DNA from: Ancylostoma caninum
Lineage: Eukaryota; Nematoda; Chromadorea; Rhabditida; Ancylostomatidae
DNA length: 64,000 nucleotides
Direction: 5' to 3'
NCBI GenBank assembly: GCA_037903475.1
Contig: JBAJFG010000457.1
Span: 620,001 to 684,000 of the forward strand
Below, piece by piece: positions 1 through 10,800 of this stretch (position 1 is the first letter of the stretch; every line of letters starts with the position of its first letter). Under the pieces are notes generated by a model, which was not told where the DNA came from, did no database searches, and was given only the letters and a program-made list of their open reading frames with translations. The translations under genes were made by a program, and so were the position numbers.

Positions 1-253
1 TCTGGGTACGTGTTTTCCTGATAATGTCTCTGCGAAGAACGTATTGAAGGAGTCATCTTCGATGCCTGAACTTCACTTGTTTCAGACTTACAGCAGCTGT
101 TACTAGTTAGTAGCGTCCAATGAGCATACCAACGGTTTCGTCCTCTGGCATGATGCCGTCAGGTTGGATGCCGTGTTCCAGACAGTACAACTCCCAGCAG
201 GCGTTCCCCATTTGCACTCCCGCTTGTCCGACGTGGATGGAGATCACTTCTCG
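1..253 (-). CDS. alpha-tubulin, 5' part (partial gene, two exons)
   Basis: Exons 130-253 and 1-65 on the minus strand, joined across a 64-nt intron (GTATGC...TTCAG, phase 1), encode the start of alpha-tubulin, the GTP-binding subunit of microtubules. Exon 130-253 begins after a TTCCAG acceptor with [14 protein letters not shown] and continues through [18 protein letters not shown]; the second exon gives DDSFNTFF and GKHVPR, then runs off the window. The initiator ATG must lie in its own upstream exon, as in many animal alpha-tubulin genes; I could not place it. Residue 40, the acetylated lysine of canonical alpha-tubulin, is glutamate here (MPEDETVG), and positions 44-45 are Ile-Glu, not Gly-Gly. 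Positions 57-58 are Leu-Ser. This is therefore a divergent isotype. The family call is secure; expression and the remaining length cannot be judged. Confidence 0.93.
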
Positions 254-1040
254 CTGGAACGCGATTTTTCTGCGCTTATTGGGGAAGAAATGTGGTGCAT
301 CAAACTCCCACACATTTGCAAGGTGTACTGCTGCCTGAGAGAGGATGTGAACTTGGACTTACTGATCTGGAGTTGGCGTTGGCCATGGTGGTACGTTAGT
401 GTCTTTATGGCGTTGCGCGATCCAAAGAGCCTGAATTTTATCGCTGCAAGGAGCTGCATTGTTTGCTGCTCGGTTAAGGGCAGAAATGAAGTAATAGATG
501 TGATATTTAAAAAAATGGAGCCAGTTGCCTGCATTCCATGGGAGCATGATTGAAAGATTTATCTCCAAGTGAATTCTTTTCCTTACAACTACATATTAGG
601 TGTTAACATAAGTCTTTGCGCTTTTTTCAGTGGTAACTTTTTCCCCATTGGCATTTTTCCGTAACGTGCTCTATACCTTCTGGGAGCACTTTTCTACCTC
701 CACAATACTGTCACCAAGTGATTCCTAAGAAACTTTAATTTCCCTGATTTTTAGACTCAAAAATAGAAACGCCAATTTGAGGAAAAACACCATTTTTTCT
801 TGTGTGCAATGGGGAGCGCAAATCATCCGATGCCATTTAAACCTGTAAGCTCTGAGGAATATAAATGCATAAGAACATCATCAGTGGAACTGTTGTAGCG
901 ACAGTGTGAAGATTTTAGGAAGTGGGGTCTAGGCCACCATGGGGCAAGATGACTAGACCCTTGTGAACTGATTCTTTTAGACGAATTATCTCAGTTATTT
1001 GACAGCATCGAGAAGCATGATGTGTATCTGAATCATACGA
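254..1040. other. noncoding stretch upstream of alpha-tubulin
   Basis: No exon, repeat or RNA gene could be supported here. The single-codon tubulin start exon may lie in or beyond this stretch, but no ATG followed by a convincing donor stood out. Short open frames across 120-568 are shadows of the tubulin exon or AT-rich noise. Confidence 0.5.
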
Positions 1041-1302
1041 TTAATCTGGAGCAATTCCCACGTATTCTTGAAATAATTCCATCCATTCAAAGTGGGTGGT
1101 GTCACCGAGACCAAATATGTATTCTTTGAGCTCCAAACATCCGTAATGATTACTTAATCTAAGCAGAACGTCTCTTTCATACTTGGCATAGATCGCATGA
1201 CCAGTTTCGATAGCCCTTCGAACTCTAGCTGAATGCCAGAATAGGTAGCTGTCGGTCGCGCTATTTCCCACTGACTCATTGATCCACTTCGCAGGCTCAA
1301 AG
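1041..1302 (-). CDS. candidate terminal exon of an unknown protein
   Basis: An open frame on the minus strand starts directly after a good acceptor (TTTCCTTTAG) and ends in TAA after 86 codons. The composition is protein-like, rich in aromatic and charged residues, with motifs such as EPAKWINESVG, YAKYERDVLL and THFEWMELFQEY, and no low-complexity sequence. I do not recognise the family. An upstream open stretch at about 1570-1690 (basic, with HRKKRTAKFIDS) ends at a possible GTTTGT donor, but its phase does not fit this exon, so the two are not joined. It could be the 3' end of a small gene or a pseudogene remnant. There is no clear AATAAA just downstream. Confidence 0.4.
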
Positions 1303-2007
1303 CTAAAGGAAACCGTCGCTTTCAGAAACAATTTTTTAAATTCTTGTAGAGGAAGATTAGCGCTTTCGAACTGTATATGAATTTTACCTTAAAGCTAACA
1401 AATAAGTGGAGAAAAGTGCATCCGAAAAAAGCGCAAGGACTTATGTTAACACCTAATACCATATGTATATGTGGTGAAAGCCAAAATCCTGTAAAATTAT
1501 TCCGCATGACTACGCTTGTTTGAACCTTCTCAAGAAAAGGTCCAAAGGCCAAAAGTAATAGCGTCCATAACAAACCTATTAATTGTGAGTCAGGAGACTT
1601 GTCGAAGCCGAGCGCGGAGTCGATGAATTTGGCAGTGCGTTTCTTCCGGTGTTTTATTGGTCTCCTAGCTACGAAATGGCGACTCTGTCCGAATACTACT
1701 TGATGGACTACTGGCATCGACTGGTAGGGCGGATGCAATTACGGGGTCGGCAGTATGTCAGAAGACCTTCGATTGTTCAATGAAGTGCAGCTCAGTGCGG
1801 TTAGCGCAGACGCAGGCCCAAAAGTCATAGTCTTATGGCTTCACTTGACTAATTCCTACAATGCTTCAAAAACTGAGTTATAACGTATCGGTAAGGTATC
1901 ATAGTTGACATTTATAATCGCAACAAACGAATGAGAGCTTAGCTCTTTCTCAGTTTTTACAACAAAAAAAATCAGCTGAGAGGCAAGAAAACCAGTAGTA
2001 AGAACAG
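1303..2007. other. noncoding stretch downstream of GILT copy B
   Basis: Between the GILT copy B poly(A) signal and the candidate exon I see no supported gene. The longest minus-strand frame here (1322-1738) has no homology that I recognise. Confidence 0.4.
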
Positions 2008-2013
2008 TTTATT
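2008..2013 (-). terminator. poly(A) signal of GILT copy B
   Basis: AATAAA on the minus strand lies 8 nt after the TAA stop of the upstream GILT gene. The matching signal of copy A sits at the same spacing, so the signal was duplicated with the gene and implies a 3' UTR of only a few tens of bases. Confidence 0.75.
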
Positions 2014-2021
2014 ACGTATTT

Positions 2022-5000
2022 TTACAAATTCAACGACAACATCCTGTGCTTCTTCTTCTCGTCCGACCGACAGTAAGGGATCTTCTTGTCTCCTGTGTAC
2101 CTGGATGGAATGAATTGAGATTTCCAACACAATCCACCAAATTCATTATCCTAATTCTCAGAATGAGGGCCGTATCCACGGGAGTTTCCCTTGCTGTTTG
2201 AGATGTGATCAGCGAGAAATCTCATCAGAGTATCGCAATTGCACAAGAAATCTCTTACTTAGGTTGATGTCGCAGTTAGTATTTTGAACCGTAGCGAACC
2301 ATGGACGGGTTGTTGCGAACAGTAGCAGTCGTGAATCTCACCGTAAAATGGTTAGAAAGCATGAGGAATGCGTAGGTAACCTGCTATTTATGCCCATTTT
2401 CTGGTGAAGGACCTCTGTCGTGTTTACCATGGTTCGGAACCCGACCGTGAAATCTCTACTATATGTAAAGCTCGTAGTAATTTCTCGTTTTTTTTTCTAC
2501 TGTTGTGATAACTTTAACCTTTCTGTGGATACTACCTTTAAGGCTCTCCAAAATGTCCTTAGAAAGTATTAATATTTACCATCCGCATATAAGGTAGGGT
2601 AAATGGTCCATCACCGACTGCTCGCTTTCCAAGGAGATGCCATTGATAACCACCCACGGAACGTGGCGATGTTTATCGGGCCATACGTTTTCTGAAGTAG
2701 CATCTTTGCAGAGATACATGCATTCGTTTTTTATTGCAGAAATTCAGTTGCACAGTAGTTTACAAATTGTGGAAATGTGTTCTATATCCTCAAATCTTCT
2801 TCTTTTGAGGAAAAGTTAAAAAGCTGCTCAAATTAGTTCTGTATTTTTGTGAAAGGAACACTCGAATTAACCTGTCTGCTCGGCTGCTTTCTCCTGCAGT
2901 TGTTCACCGAGCCGCGATACGAGGCAGGACCTGAACTTAGACTTTCGTTGGGAGCTGACTTCTACTGCAAAGGCTTATGAATTATGTGCTCCACTCATCT
3001 ATCTGAAAAAAAAAAACTTACTGAATTAGCCTCTGGATATCCTCGCCCACAGAAAGAGTGCGGAAGCATTTTGCCGAAGCCTTGTCAAACGGAATTTGTG
3101 ACTGAAAGCTTTTCTTCTGAGAAGTAGACTGTTACATGGGAAGAGTTAAGAAACCTTTTGGGTGAAGGACACTAAGGCAATCGAAATATCTCCGAAATGA
3201 GAAGTTATGCACAGAGGGATGGTATAGAAGCATGTTAAAGAAATCAGTTGCTCGTAAAATACGAGGGGATGCAACAAGCCTCCAGGAAGATATTTGTTCA
3301 AAATTCACAATTTTGTACACCACATGGGCATTTTGCAAGTTTGCTGAGTTGAACAAAACTTCGAAATCTTCTGTTCATCTAAAAGTTTTGTGGAAACAGG
3401 AGGCTTTTTAGAACAGTATCTCACGCGTGGTTTCCAGAATTTATACTGTTTCGATATCACTGAAAGGTGGGGACAAGTTAATTCAATCCATACTTTTTAT
3501 ATCATTCAGGAAGTTATCAGTCTAATAAATTTATTAATGATCCGGAGAGATATGATATTACTGGAGCTACCAAAAAAAAACTTGTTAAGGAATTTCACTT
3601 ATTTGCCGGTCAAGTAAAACTCAGACAAACTGCCGGAAGCACCGCAGCAAACAGAGGTTGAGAGGAGAAAGGCGAAGAGATAAAAAGATTCGGAAGGATC
3701 GCAACAGAACGGATTTGTGCGGGGAATGGTTCAGAAGGATTGCAGTAGAATGTCTGGAGAACCGCAGCACAAAGTCGCAATGGCGGCAGCAAAAGTTCTG
3801 AAGAAGGCAGGAAAATGGAAGAACCGCAGATCGGCTGCCGATTCTTCTGCTTTCCTGCTGCGGTCCTTCCGAAAATTTGTCTGAGAACGAATCCTACCTG
3901 CAGGTTGCTCTCTATGCAGTAAATCAGCGGCACATACAGTTCCTGCGTCTGAACAGAGTCGATTAGGCACGACTCGAACCGATTGATCGAGCACTCTTCC
4001 GGTCCGTGCTGGCACTGGATCGTGCCGTTCTGGAAATTACCCGCAGTTAAACTCGTTAACCCTGGGAATTGCAGTACTGTACAATACAGAGGAGCTCAAC
4101 TCACCACAACCTTGGCGTTACCATATGGGACGAACTCTATGTTGACGAAGCCGGCGAAGTTCTTGTAGATGTTGGGGTAGAGCTCGTCGACGATAAAGTG
4201 CTGACAGCCGGGGCAGAGAGCCTCCATAAGAACCGTGATGTTGATGCGTTGGTTGTGTGTAGCCGTGTGATAGCTGAATTCCTCATCTTTACTCCTTATT
4301 TGTCCATTTATTTTCACCTCATTCCCTTTTTACCTCAGTGTTGTCTACCATACCCATTTCTGGAGGCTGGAATCTCTACCTGGGCAAAAATTTGTCAAAA
4401 TTTTGAGATATGCTTGACAATAGAAGGTATTTTTGTAGCGTATATTTATTGCGTGCGAAAAATGCAAAAGACTGCTTGAGGTCTCACAATGGCGTGCAGA
4501 AAATTAACACGACTTTTTTGTTTTGTTGTGAATTTTTGTAAATCACTCGCATCGAAGGATCCGTGCCTACATGTATCAGTGGCTTTCATTCTCTAGTTTT
4601 ACCGCTCCATTATTGATGTTCAATATGCTCGTTTCACTCTAATGAGTGATAATTTTCTATTCTCGGCCTAGAGTTTAGTGGAGTAAAGTATAAAATTTGG
4701 TCTCTAAGCGACAGATTTTCGATTACTTGGGAAGGTTCTTCTTTAGCGCGGACAGAATGGTGTCACATTGGTCAGGAGAAAGGAGGCACCCTGTGGCTTA
4801 ATGCTGAAATTCAACTTGCCACTGAAGGAGTCGTTTTGACAAGACGTCAGGCTACGAATAAAATAGTGCTATCTGTCAATTTGGAACGAGCAGAACCACA
4901 TCCGACACATTTATATGAACATAGTTCAGGGAACGGTGAGTCCTTCGCAATATTTGGATCAGATGCAAAATTCTGACTATTTTCCTGCATTGGTCAGGTT

Positions 5001-5819
5001 GAAAACTTTCCCCACTTTTTCCCAGGCATTAACACGACCTCTGCTGGAACTAAATGACTGATATAAGAATCAGTTGATTTTGGCAAGTTTTATACACTTG
5101 TGAACTCTTCTGGGATATTTAATGCTAGATTTGGCGGTTTTCTAAATGCGTTCAGAAGAGCCGCTGTTGCACCGAGACCTCGAAAAGGTGAAAAAAGTGG
5201 GGCCTCCGTCGCTTTGGAGAACCAGGAGGGCAATTAAATTAATAAAAAAAATATTGGCTGTAATAATAATAAATGATTAATGAAAAATATTCTGAAAAAT
5301 GATCAAGATAAACGATTGAAAATAGATTAATACAAGATTTCTACTTGTTTTGTGAAATTATTCAAAATTGGGGGACCCATTCTTGTGGGGAACGGGAACG
5401 AGGGAAGAAGAAGAGGAGGGGCGCCTCCTGAGTCGACCACTGAGTTTCTCCTTGTATACAGAGCACCAACCGGTCAGTTCAAACACCACTTATGTTGTTT
5501 GTTCTCCTCTATAGTGCTGTTAAGTTGGAGGAAAAAAACATTTTTCTCTCTTATTTTGTTCTAATTACATTACTCTGACCCACTTGATAGAAGTGGAACA
5601 TCTTGAATGCATAAAAAATAATGGAAAAGTGGATAAATAAATAAGTGGATGGATAAATGAGTAGAATGACAGACATGTTGAACAGTACCGATTACAAAGG
5701 TCCTCGAATCCACACTCCTTGCTGAGTTCCTTGCTGCTGCACCACAGTGATGGAGGGACGGAGGCGCATCGATCAGCAGAAACGAAAGGCAGAACGACGA
5801 TCAGCAGTATAAACAGCAT
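2022..5819 (-). CDS. GILT-like thiol reductase, tandem copy B
   Basis: Seven exons (5689-5819, 4105-4273, 3898-4029, 3022-3101, 2872-2930, 2580-2691, 2022-2100) join in phase to 253 aa. GILT proteins reduce disulfides of proteins taken into the acidic lysosome. Residues 1-15 are a signal peptide ([15 protein letters not shown]). Residues 17-43 have the cysteine spacing of a saposin A-type segment ([12 protein letters not shown]...CGF..LC). The thioredoxin-like part carries the active-site CPGC within [11 protein letters not shown], followed by the family signature [16 protein letters not shown]. Near the C-terminus are [11 protein letters not shown] and [11 protein letters not shown], both typical of GILT. 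The start ATG directly follows TTACTTAG, a likely spliced-leader acceptor. Copy A downstream differs at about 25 of 253 residues, one of them inside the active site (CPDC). Both copies look intact, and I infer both are functional. Confidence 0.93.
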
Positions 5820-5826
5820 CTAAGTA
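5820..5826 (-). other. probable trans-splice (SL) acceptor of GILT copy B
   Basis: TACTTAG ends exactly at the ATG. In nematodes an AG acceptor directly before the start codon usually marks spliced-leader addition. An ordinary 5' UTR intron is the alternative. Confidence 0.5.
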
Positions 5827-6400
5827 ATGGAGAAATAGTTGAGTTTATCTAGAAGTATATAAAACTTGGTTATGCGAGACAATGGTGACAGGCTGTCGAC
5901 ACCTCATTGATTCAAAACCGATCGTCGCGGATGATAGCCGATGACGGTGTGAGATTGGCGTTGAGTAAATGATTAACGAAATGGTTGCCTTCCGAAGATG
6001 GTCAGCATGTACCGTGTCGGAAGCGGTAAACGGATGTCCGATACGCCAACTCCTTCACAGTAAAAGATTATCCGTGTGGAAACGTTGCACTGACTGGTAA
6101 TCGCCATAAGTGGACATATGGTGGTATGCCATCTGCCATCTGTCACAAGACCATGCCCGTACGTCATTTTTTTTTCAAACAAAGAATGAGCAGTTCTAAC
6201 GAGAGAATCAATTGGATTGGATCAAAGCAATGGAAACCTCACATTTTATGTGGAGAAATGGCAGGTGGCACTTCTGGGTCACCCTTGTGCCAGGATAATC
6301 CATCAAATGAGGGTGGCCGGCTGATCTGACGAACTTTGACTTCTGCAGAACTTAATCACATCGCTAAGATAAGGTATGATTTTGTTGGTTGGCGTGTTAG
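5827..6400 (-). repeat. duplicated 5' flank of GILT copy B
   Basis: The 5' flank is recognisably the same as the flank of copy A at 12240-12770. Shared blocks include the run around 5893-5945 (GTCGAC, CTCATTGATTCAA, GATGATAGCCGA) against 12303-12355, and blocks near 6046-6100 (CAACTCCTTC, CGTGGAAAC, GGTAATCG) against 12472-12530. The duplication therefore took the promoter region as well as the gene. Nothing in it looks coding. Confidence 0.7.
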
Positions 6401-6702
6401 TTGCAATTCCTCCTATGGCAGGAGATTATCTGATGCAGAAGCTCCCAATGTTGGCAGGGGAACAATGGTTACTTCTACAATGAAACTGTGGTGAGCGTAA
6501 GCTGTTACCAAAGTATACGCACCATCCCTATGCATAACCGATTGCGATATACGCATAATTTTTGCCGTACTTTTATCTAGCACGCTTGGTTGAGTTTCAA
6601 CCGATTTTTGTGTGGCTCTCTTCACTGATCTCAGCCGTAGCCGTACATAAAATAGCTGTAATAATGGTTGTTTGTATCTGAAGTAACAGCTATAATATAT
6701 GG

Positions 6703-6906
6703 AGCTTGGGCTCGGATGCATCACGGAAAAGATGGGTAATCTCATATCCAAGGCTAGAGATGGGTATGGTTACCTACGGGTAGCAGCTGGGTGCGGTCAA
6801 CGTCAGGAATGGGTAAGCACGTTAATGGATATTAGGTAAACGGTAAATTTGGTATGCTGACATGTTCACCATGAGTTATCTCAATGATGCATCCCGGCGC
6901 TGGCCC
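6703..6906. mobile_element. MITE, ATGCATC-type terminal inverted repeats, short copy
   Basis: The left end (GGGCTCGGATGCATCA, near 6708) is mirrored by the right end near 6890-6906, which reads on the other strand as CCAGCGCCGGGATGCATCAT. Internal sequence repeats ATGGGTA motifs. A longer relative lies at 25013-25430. There is no coding capacity, so it is a non-autonomous element of unknown superfamily. The limits are approximate. Confidence 0.6.
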
Positions 6907-7344
6907 ATTCCTAGGAGGAAGGTACCTGAGACTACTTCTATCCTTAATTTTTTTTCTTGCACGCAGGGTGCATCTTAGTAAACAAATAATTCGTCCAAGT
7001 GTCATGATAAGCTCTGAATAGGAAACAAATGAAATGCCGAGAAGGGTTACGTTAGAATAACAGTAACCGAACTTAAATCTGGAGAGAACAAGTCAAGAAG
7101 AAGCAAAAGGAGACTCCCGGTCGCATTAGCGGAAAAATAGACGATATTTTGTCATACTATTATAATTGCATTAGCTTTCATGATATTCTTTTTACCCAAG
7201 GAGAAGGTTTCATTTAAAAAAACGCGAAAAAATTGGAAAGAGAAAAATCAGGAATCAGTAATAATTCAATTTCAAGTCTTTTGTCCACATATGGTGTCTC
7301 CGAGAGATTCAAGCCTAGGCTAAGCGAGTGGATTTACCCCAAAT

Positions 7345-7582
7345 ACGCTTTTCATATTATACGCGTGCGTCTGTACGATGAAGGATAGGCCCAGTCGCAG
7401 CGATGTCGCAGCTCAGACGCACGCATTTGTCGAGACGCACGCGTTTCTAGTCCCACGGCGGCCTTACGGTATTATGTTCAGCATAGGAATGCGGCATTGA
7501 GTGGTGTTTATGAAAAATCCCTCACAAATGGTTGCGTGTCTCTGACCGGCGATTGACGCGCGCGCCTAGTAAAAATTGCTAT
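7345..7582. mobile_element. MITE of the GCGTGCG family, degraded copy
   Basis: It contains the family marks: GCGTGCGTCTGTACGATGAAGGATAGG at the left, the GTCGCAG/CAGACGCACGC core, and a right end in CGCGCGCCTAGTAAAAATTGC. Family relatives are at 10802, 42238, 42862, 45711, 46231 and 58049. This copy lacks a clean outer end. Confidence 0.6.
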
Positions 7583-7882
7583 AATATCGCAATTACACAG
7601 AAAAGCTTCAATGTGTGAAATGTACTTCGTATTCGTGACCATGCATGCACCTCTGACATTAATTTGCTGAAAAAAAGCAAAATTCATGTTGGTCCCAAGT
7701 TTCCAAAGAAGGATTCATTATAGCGCGAAAATGAAGCAGTATAAATGGTATTTACTAAAACGTTACAGAGAAGCCGATAGATTCGACTTCTGGGCAAGTG
7801 TTCGTTCTGACTACAAAAATATATAGAGCGAGGGCAACGTACTTCCAACGAACAAAAAAAAATACACAAGCTCTTGCAGAGA

Positions 7883-7888
7883 TTTATT
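7883..7888 (-). terminator. poly(A) signal of GILT copy A
   Basis: AATAAA lies 7 nt after the TAA stop of copy A, at the same relative place as in copy B. Confidence 0.75.
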
Positions 7889-7895
7889 ACGTATT

Positions 7896-10800
7896 TTACA
7901 CATTCAATGACATCATCCTGTACTTCTTTTTCTCTTCCGACCGACAGTAAGGGATCTTCTTGTCTCCCGTATACCTGGATAAATCGAACAATTGTTTCCA
8001 GCAAAATCCTCCATTATCACTATCTCAGTTCTCAACTCAAAGGTCAAATCCATGAGAATTGTTTCATTTCTGAGGTGAAGGGTGCCTTGTGAGCAAGGCT
8101 GTCGGATCATGAAATACGGGTAATCATTCAATTAATTAATTACCTGCATAAATAAGTAAATAGAAGAATAAATTTAAAAAAATGAATAAAAGTGCTGTGC
8201 AAGTAAGTAAGTGCTCAGTATCGTATTGCAGTAGTACAGTATTACAGCAGAATTAGTTGACCGTTCACAAATACGGCTACAATAAACTCGCAGGTGGGGA
8301 ATGGTTTCCTGTGTTCCATTAACAAGCTGTGCTTCTATTACAACCCTCTAACCTCAGAATCCATTGCCTCATATTCAAAAATGTCCATGGATATGTCTTT
8401 AAGCATTATTTTATGCGTTCTCTTAACGCTTACCATTCGCATATGAGGTATGGCAGATGGTCCATCATCATCTGCTCGCTTTCAAGAGAGACTCCGTTGA
8501 TAACCACCCAAGGGACAGCTCGGTGCTTGTCGGGCCACACGTTTGCTGAAATAGCATCCTTGTGTATAATAGGTAAATTTTTGTGAATTTGAGCAGTTAT
8601 TTGCAATTCATTTGGGTGTTCTGCACATGGTAAGGCTGCACCAGTCAGTTTTCTTATTTGTGGAAAAAACAACGACTGAATCTACCGGTTTGCTGGGCTG
8701 CTTTCTCTTGTAGTCGTTCTCCGAGTCGCGACACGAGACAGGACCTGAATTTGGAATTTCATTGGGTAGTGCCTTCTCTGACTACTCCACACCGCTAGTT
8801 TTGGGGTTTCGCCTGGGAAAGCTCGTGCATCGTACATTTTGCAAGATTCCACCAATCACTAGCTAAATTCTAAATGAGTCTCGCAGCTGTAAACTCTGCT
8901 TCCTTTAAACTGCCAACCGATCTCGTTCAAATGTACATACGGTAAATTCAGAATGAAATCCGCCCATCGGCTAAATTCGCTTGTCCACCCCTTTAACCTG
9001 AGTTTACACTGAATTCGATGGTGTAGTGTTGCTTGAGCACCTTATTTGCAGTTCATATGTTGCCGAATTTTTTGAATATTGTTAGGAGTCATGTTAGTTC
9101 CGTTATTTTCCGGTTGAATTCAGCCTAATTTTCAACGGAAATCTCATACTTTCTCAGAATTTAAATGGTTCCCTAAAAATTCATGCGGAAATCGTCAACG
9201 TGGTATCACTAGAATACAATGGTAGCCGATCACTTGAAAAAAAAAACTTACTGGATTAGTCTCTGAATGTCTTCTCCTACAGAGAGTGTGCGGAAGCATT
9301 TTGCAGACGCCTTGTCAAATGAGACTTTTGACTGAAACTATCTGTAGATTTCAAAAGGAATTGATACATAGGAGAAATTGAAAGCTTATTATGGGGTGTT
9401 ACGCTGTGTGTTGACGCATTGTTTATGGATCAACGAGGCATTTTGAGGCAGTATTCCACCAATTTTTTTCGTTTTTGAAACGACTACAGTTCTCTAGAAT
9501 GCGTCATAACAATTGTCGACAAAGTACATAGCAAGTTTGGAAACAAGTTTTTTTTGAAATTCTCGTGAATAACCTTAAATAGCTTGACGATTATTATCTC
9601 CTGACGATTCCACCTGTATAAAAACCTCAAAGACTGAGGTGAGATGAAACAGTTAATATAGAAAATTGTGTATGAGAAACCAAATCCAGTAATAATTAAA
9701 CTCGATGCAAAAAAAGAAGGGCAAAAGAGTCAGAAAGTTGGATTTGTCTTACATTCTCACTAGAGAAAGCTTCCGACTAGAAAATGATTCAACTCGTCTC
9801 ACTCAAGTTTGTTTATTGAGGTGCAAAAGCTTAAAAATTTCTATCCTCTTAGATAATTGTACGTAGCAGCTTGAATTCTTGAGAACTGTCACGTACCACA
9901 GAAGGAATTTTGGAATGAGGGAAGTAAAAAGAAGAGAAGAAGGCTTCGAACGGCTAGTTTGAGAAAACGTTACGTACGCATTGATCATTCCAAGATTTTT
10001 TTTTCGAAGATGATCACGTGTATCGCATAATCACGGATGCCTAATGAAGTGTCTGATCTGCTTGTGAACATTTGCTTTTATTTTTAGATCTTTTAGTGGG
10101 GCTATCTTGTATGGTTATTCTTTTTAAGGTTTGAAATAATATGTAGATCTATAAATTTATTGTTGTTATTTCGTAGGATGTAGGTGTAAGCGGAACAAAT
10201 CCTACCCGCAAGTTGTTCTCTATGCAGTAAATCAGCGGCACGTACTGCTCCTGCGTCTGAACGGAGTCGATCAGGCATGACTCGAACCGGTTGATCGAGC
10301 ACTCCTCCGGCCCGTGCTGGCACTGGATCGTGCCATTCTGAAAATCTCGTTAACACTAGGAGAAGTCAACGATCCTTACTAGTTGCACAACTTACCACAA
10401 CCTTCGCGTTCCCGTAAGGAACGAACTCAATGTTGACGAAGCCGGCAAAGTTCTTGTAGACGTTGGGGTAGAGCTCGTCGACGATGAAGCGCTGGCAGTC
10501 GGGACAGAGAGCCTCGATGAGGACGGTGATGTTGATACGCTGGTTGTGAGTGGCCGTTTGGTAGCTGAACGTTGTCACACTCGATATGGACCTTTTTGAT
10601 TCTTTAAATCTATCACAATACCCTACTTTCGTTTCCCTTAGCACTTTTTTCCCATTATTTCCTTCTCTAAATGTTCTACTATTTATACTTTTTCTATTTT
10701 ACATTCACTTGTGTTCTGCGCATGTAATAAATAAATAATAATAGTATCACTAAAAATTTTGAAAAAAAAATATATTGACAATGAGTCGGACGAAGATATA

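Noticed and set aside
936..945. ATG followed by GT as the missing alpha-tubulin start exon
   Set aside because: The following bases (GTGGCC) are a poor donor, and other ATG-GT pairs exist (e.g. near 1449), so the choice would be arbitrary.
1322..1738. 138-codon minus-strand frame upstream of the candidate terminal exon
   Set aside because: Only its first third looks protein-like, and its possible donor is out of phase with 1041-1302.
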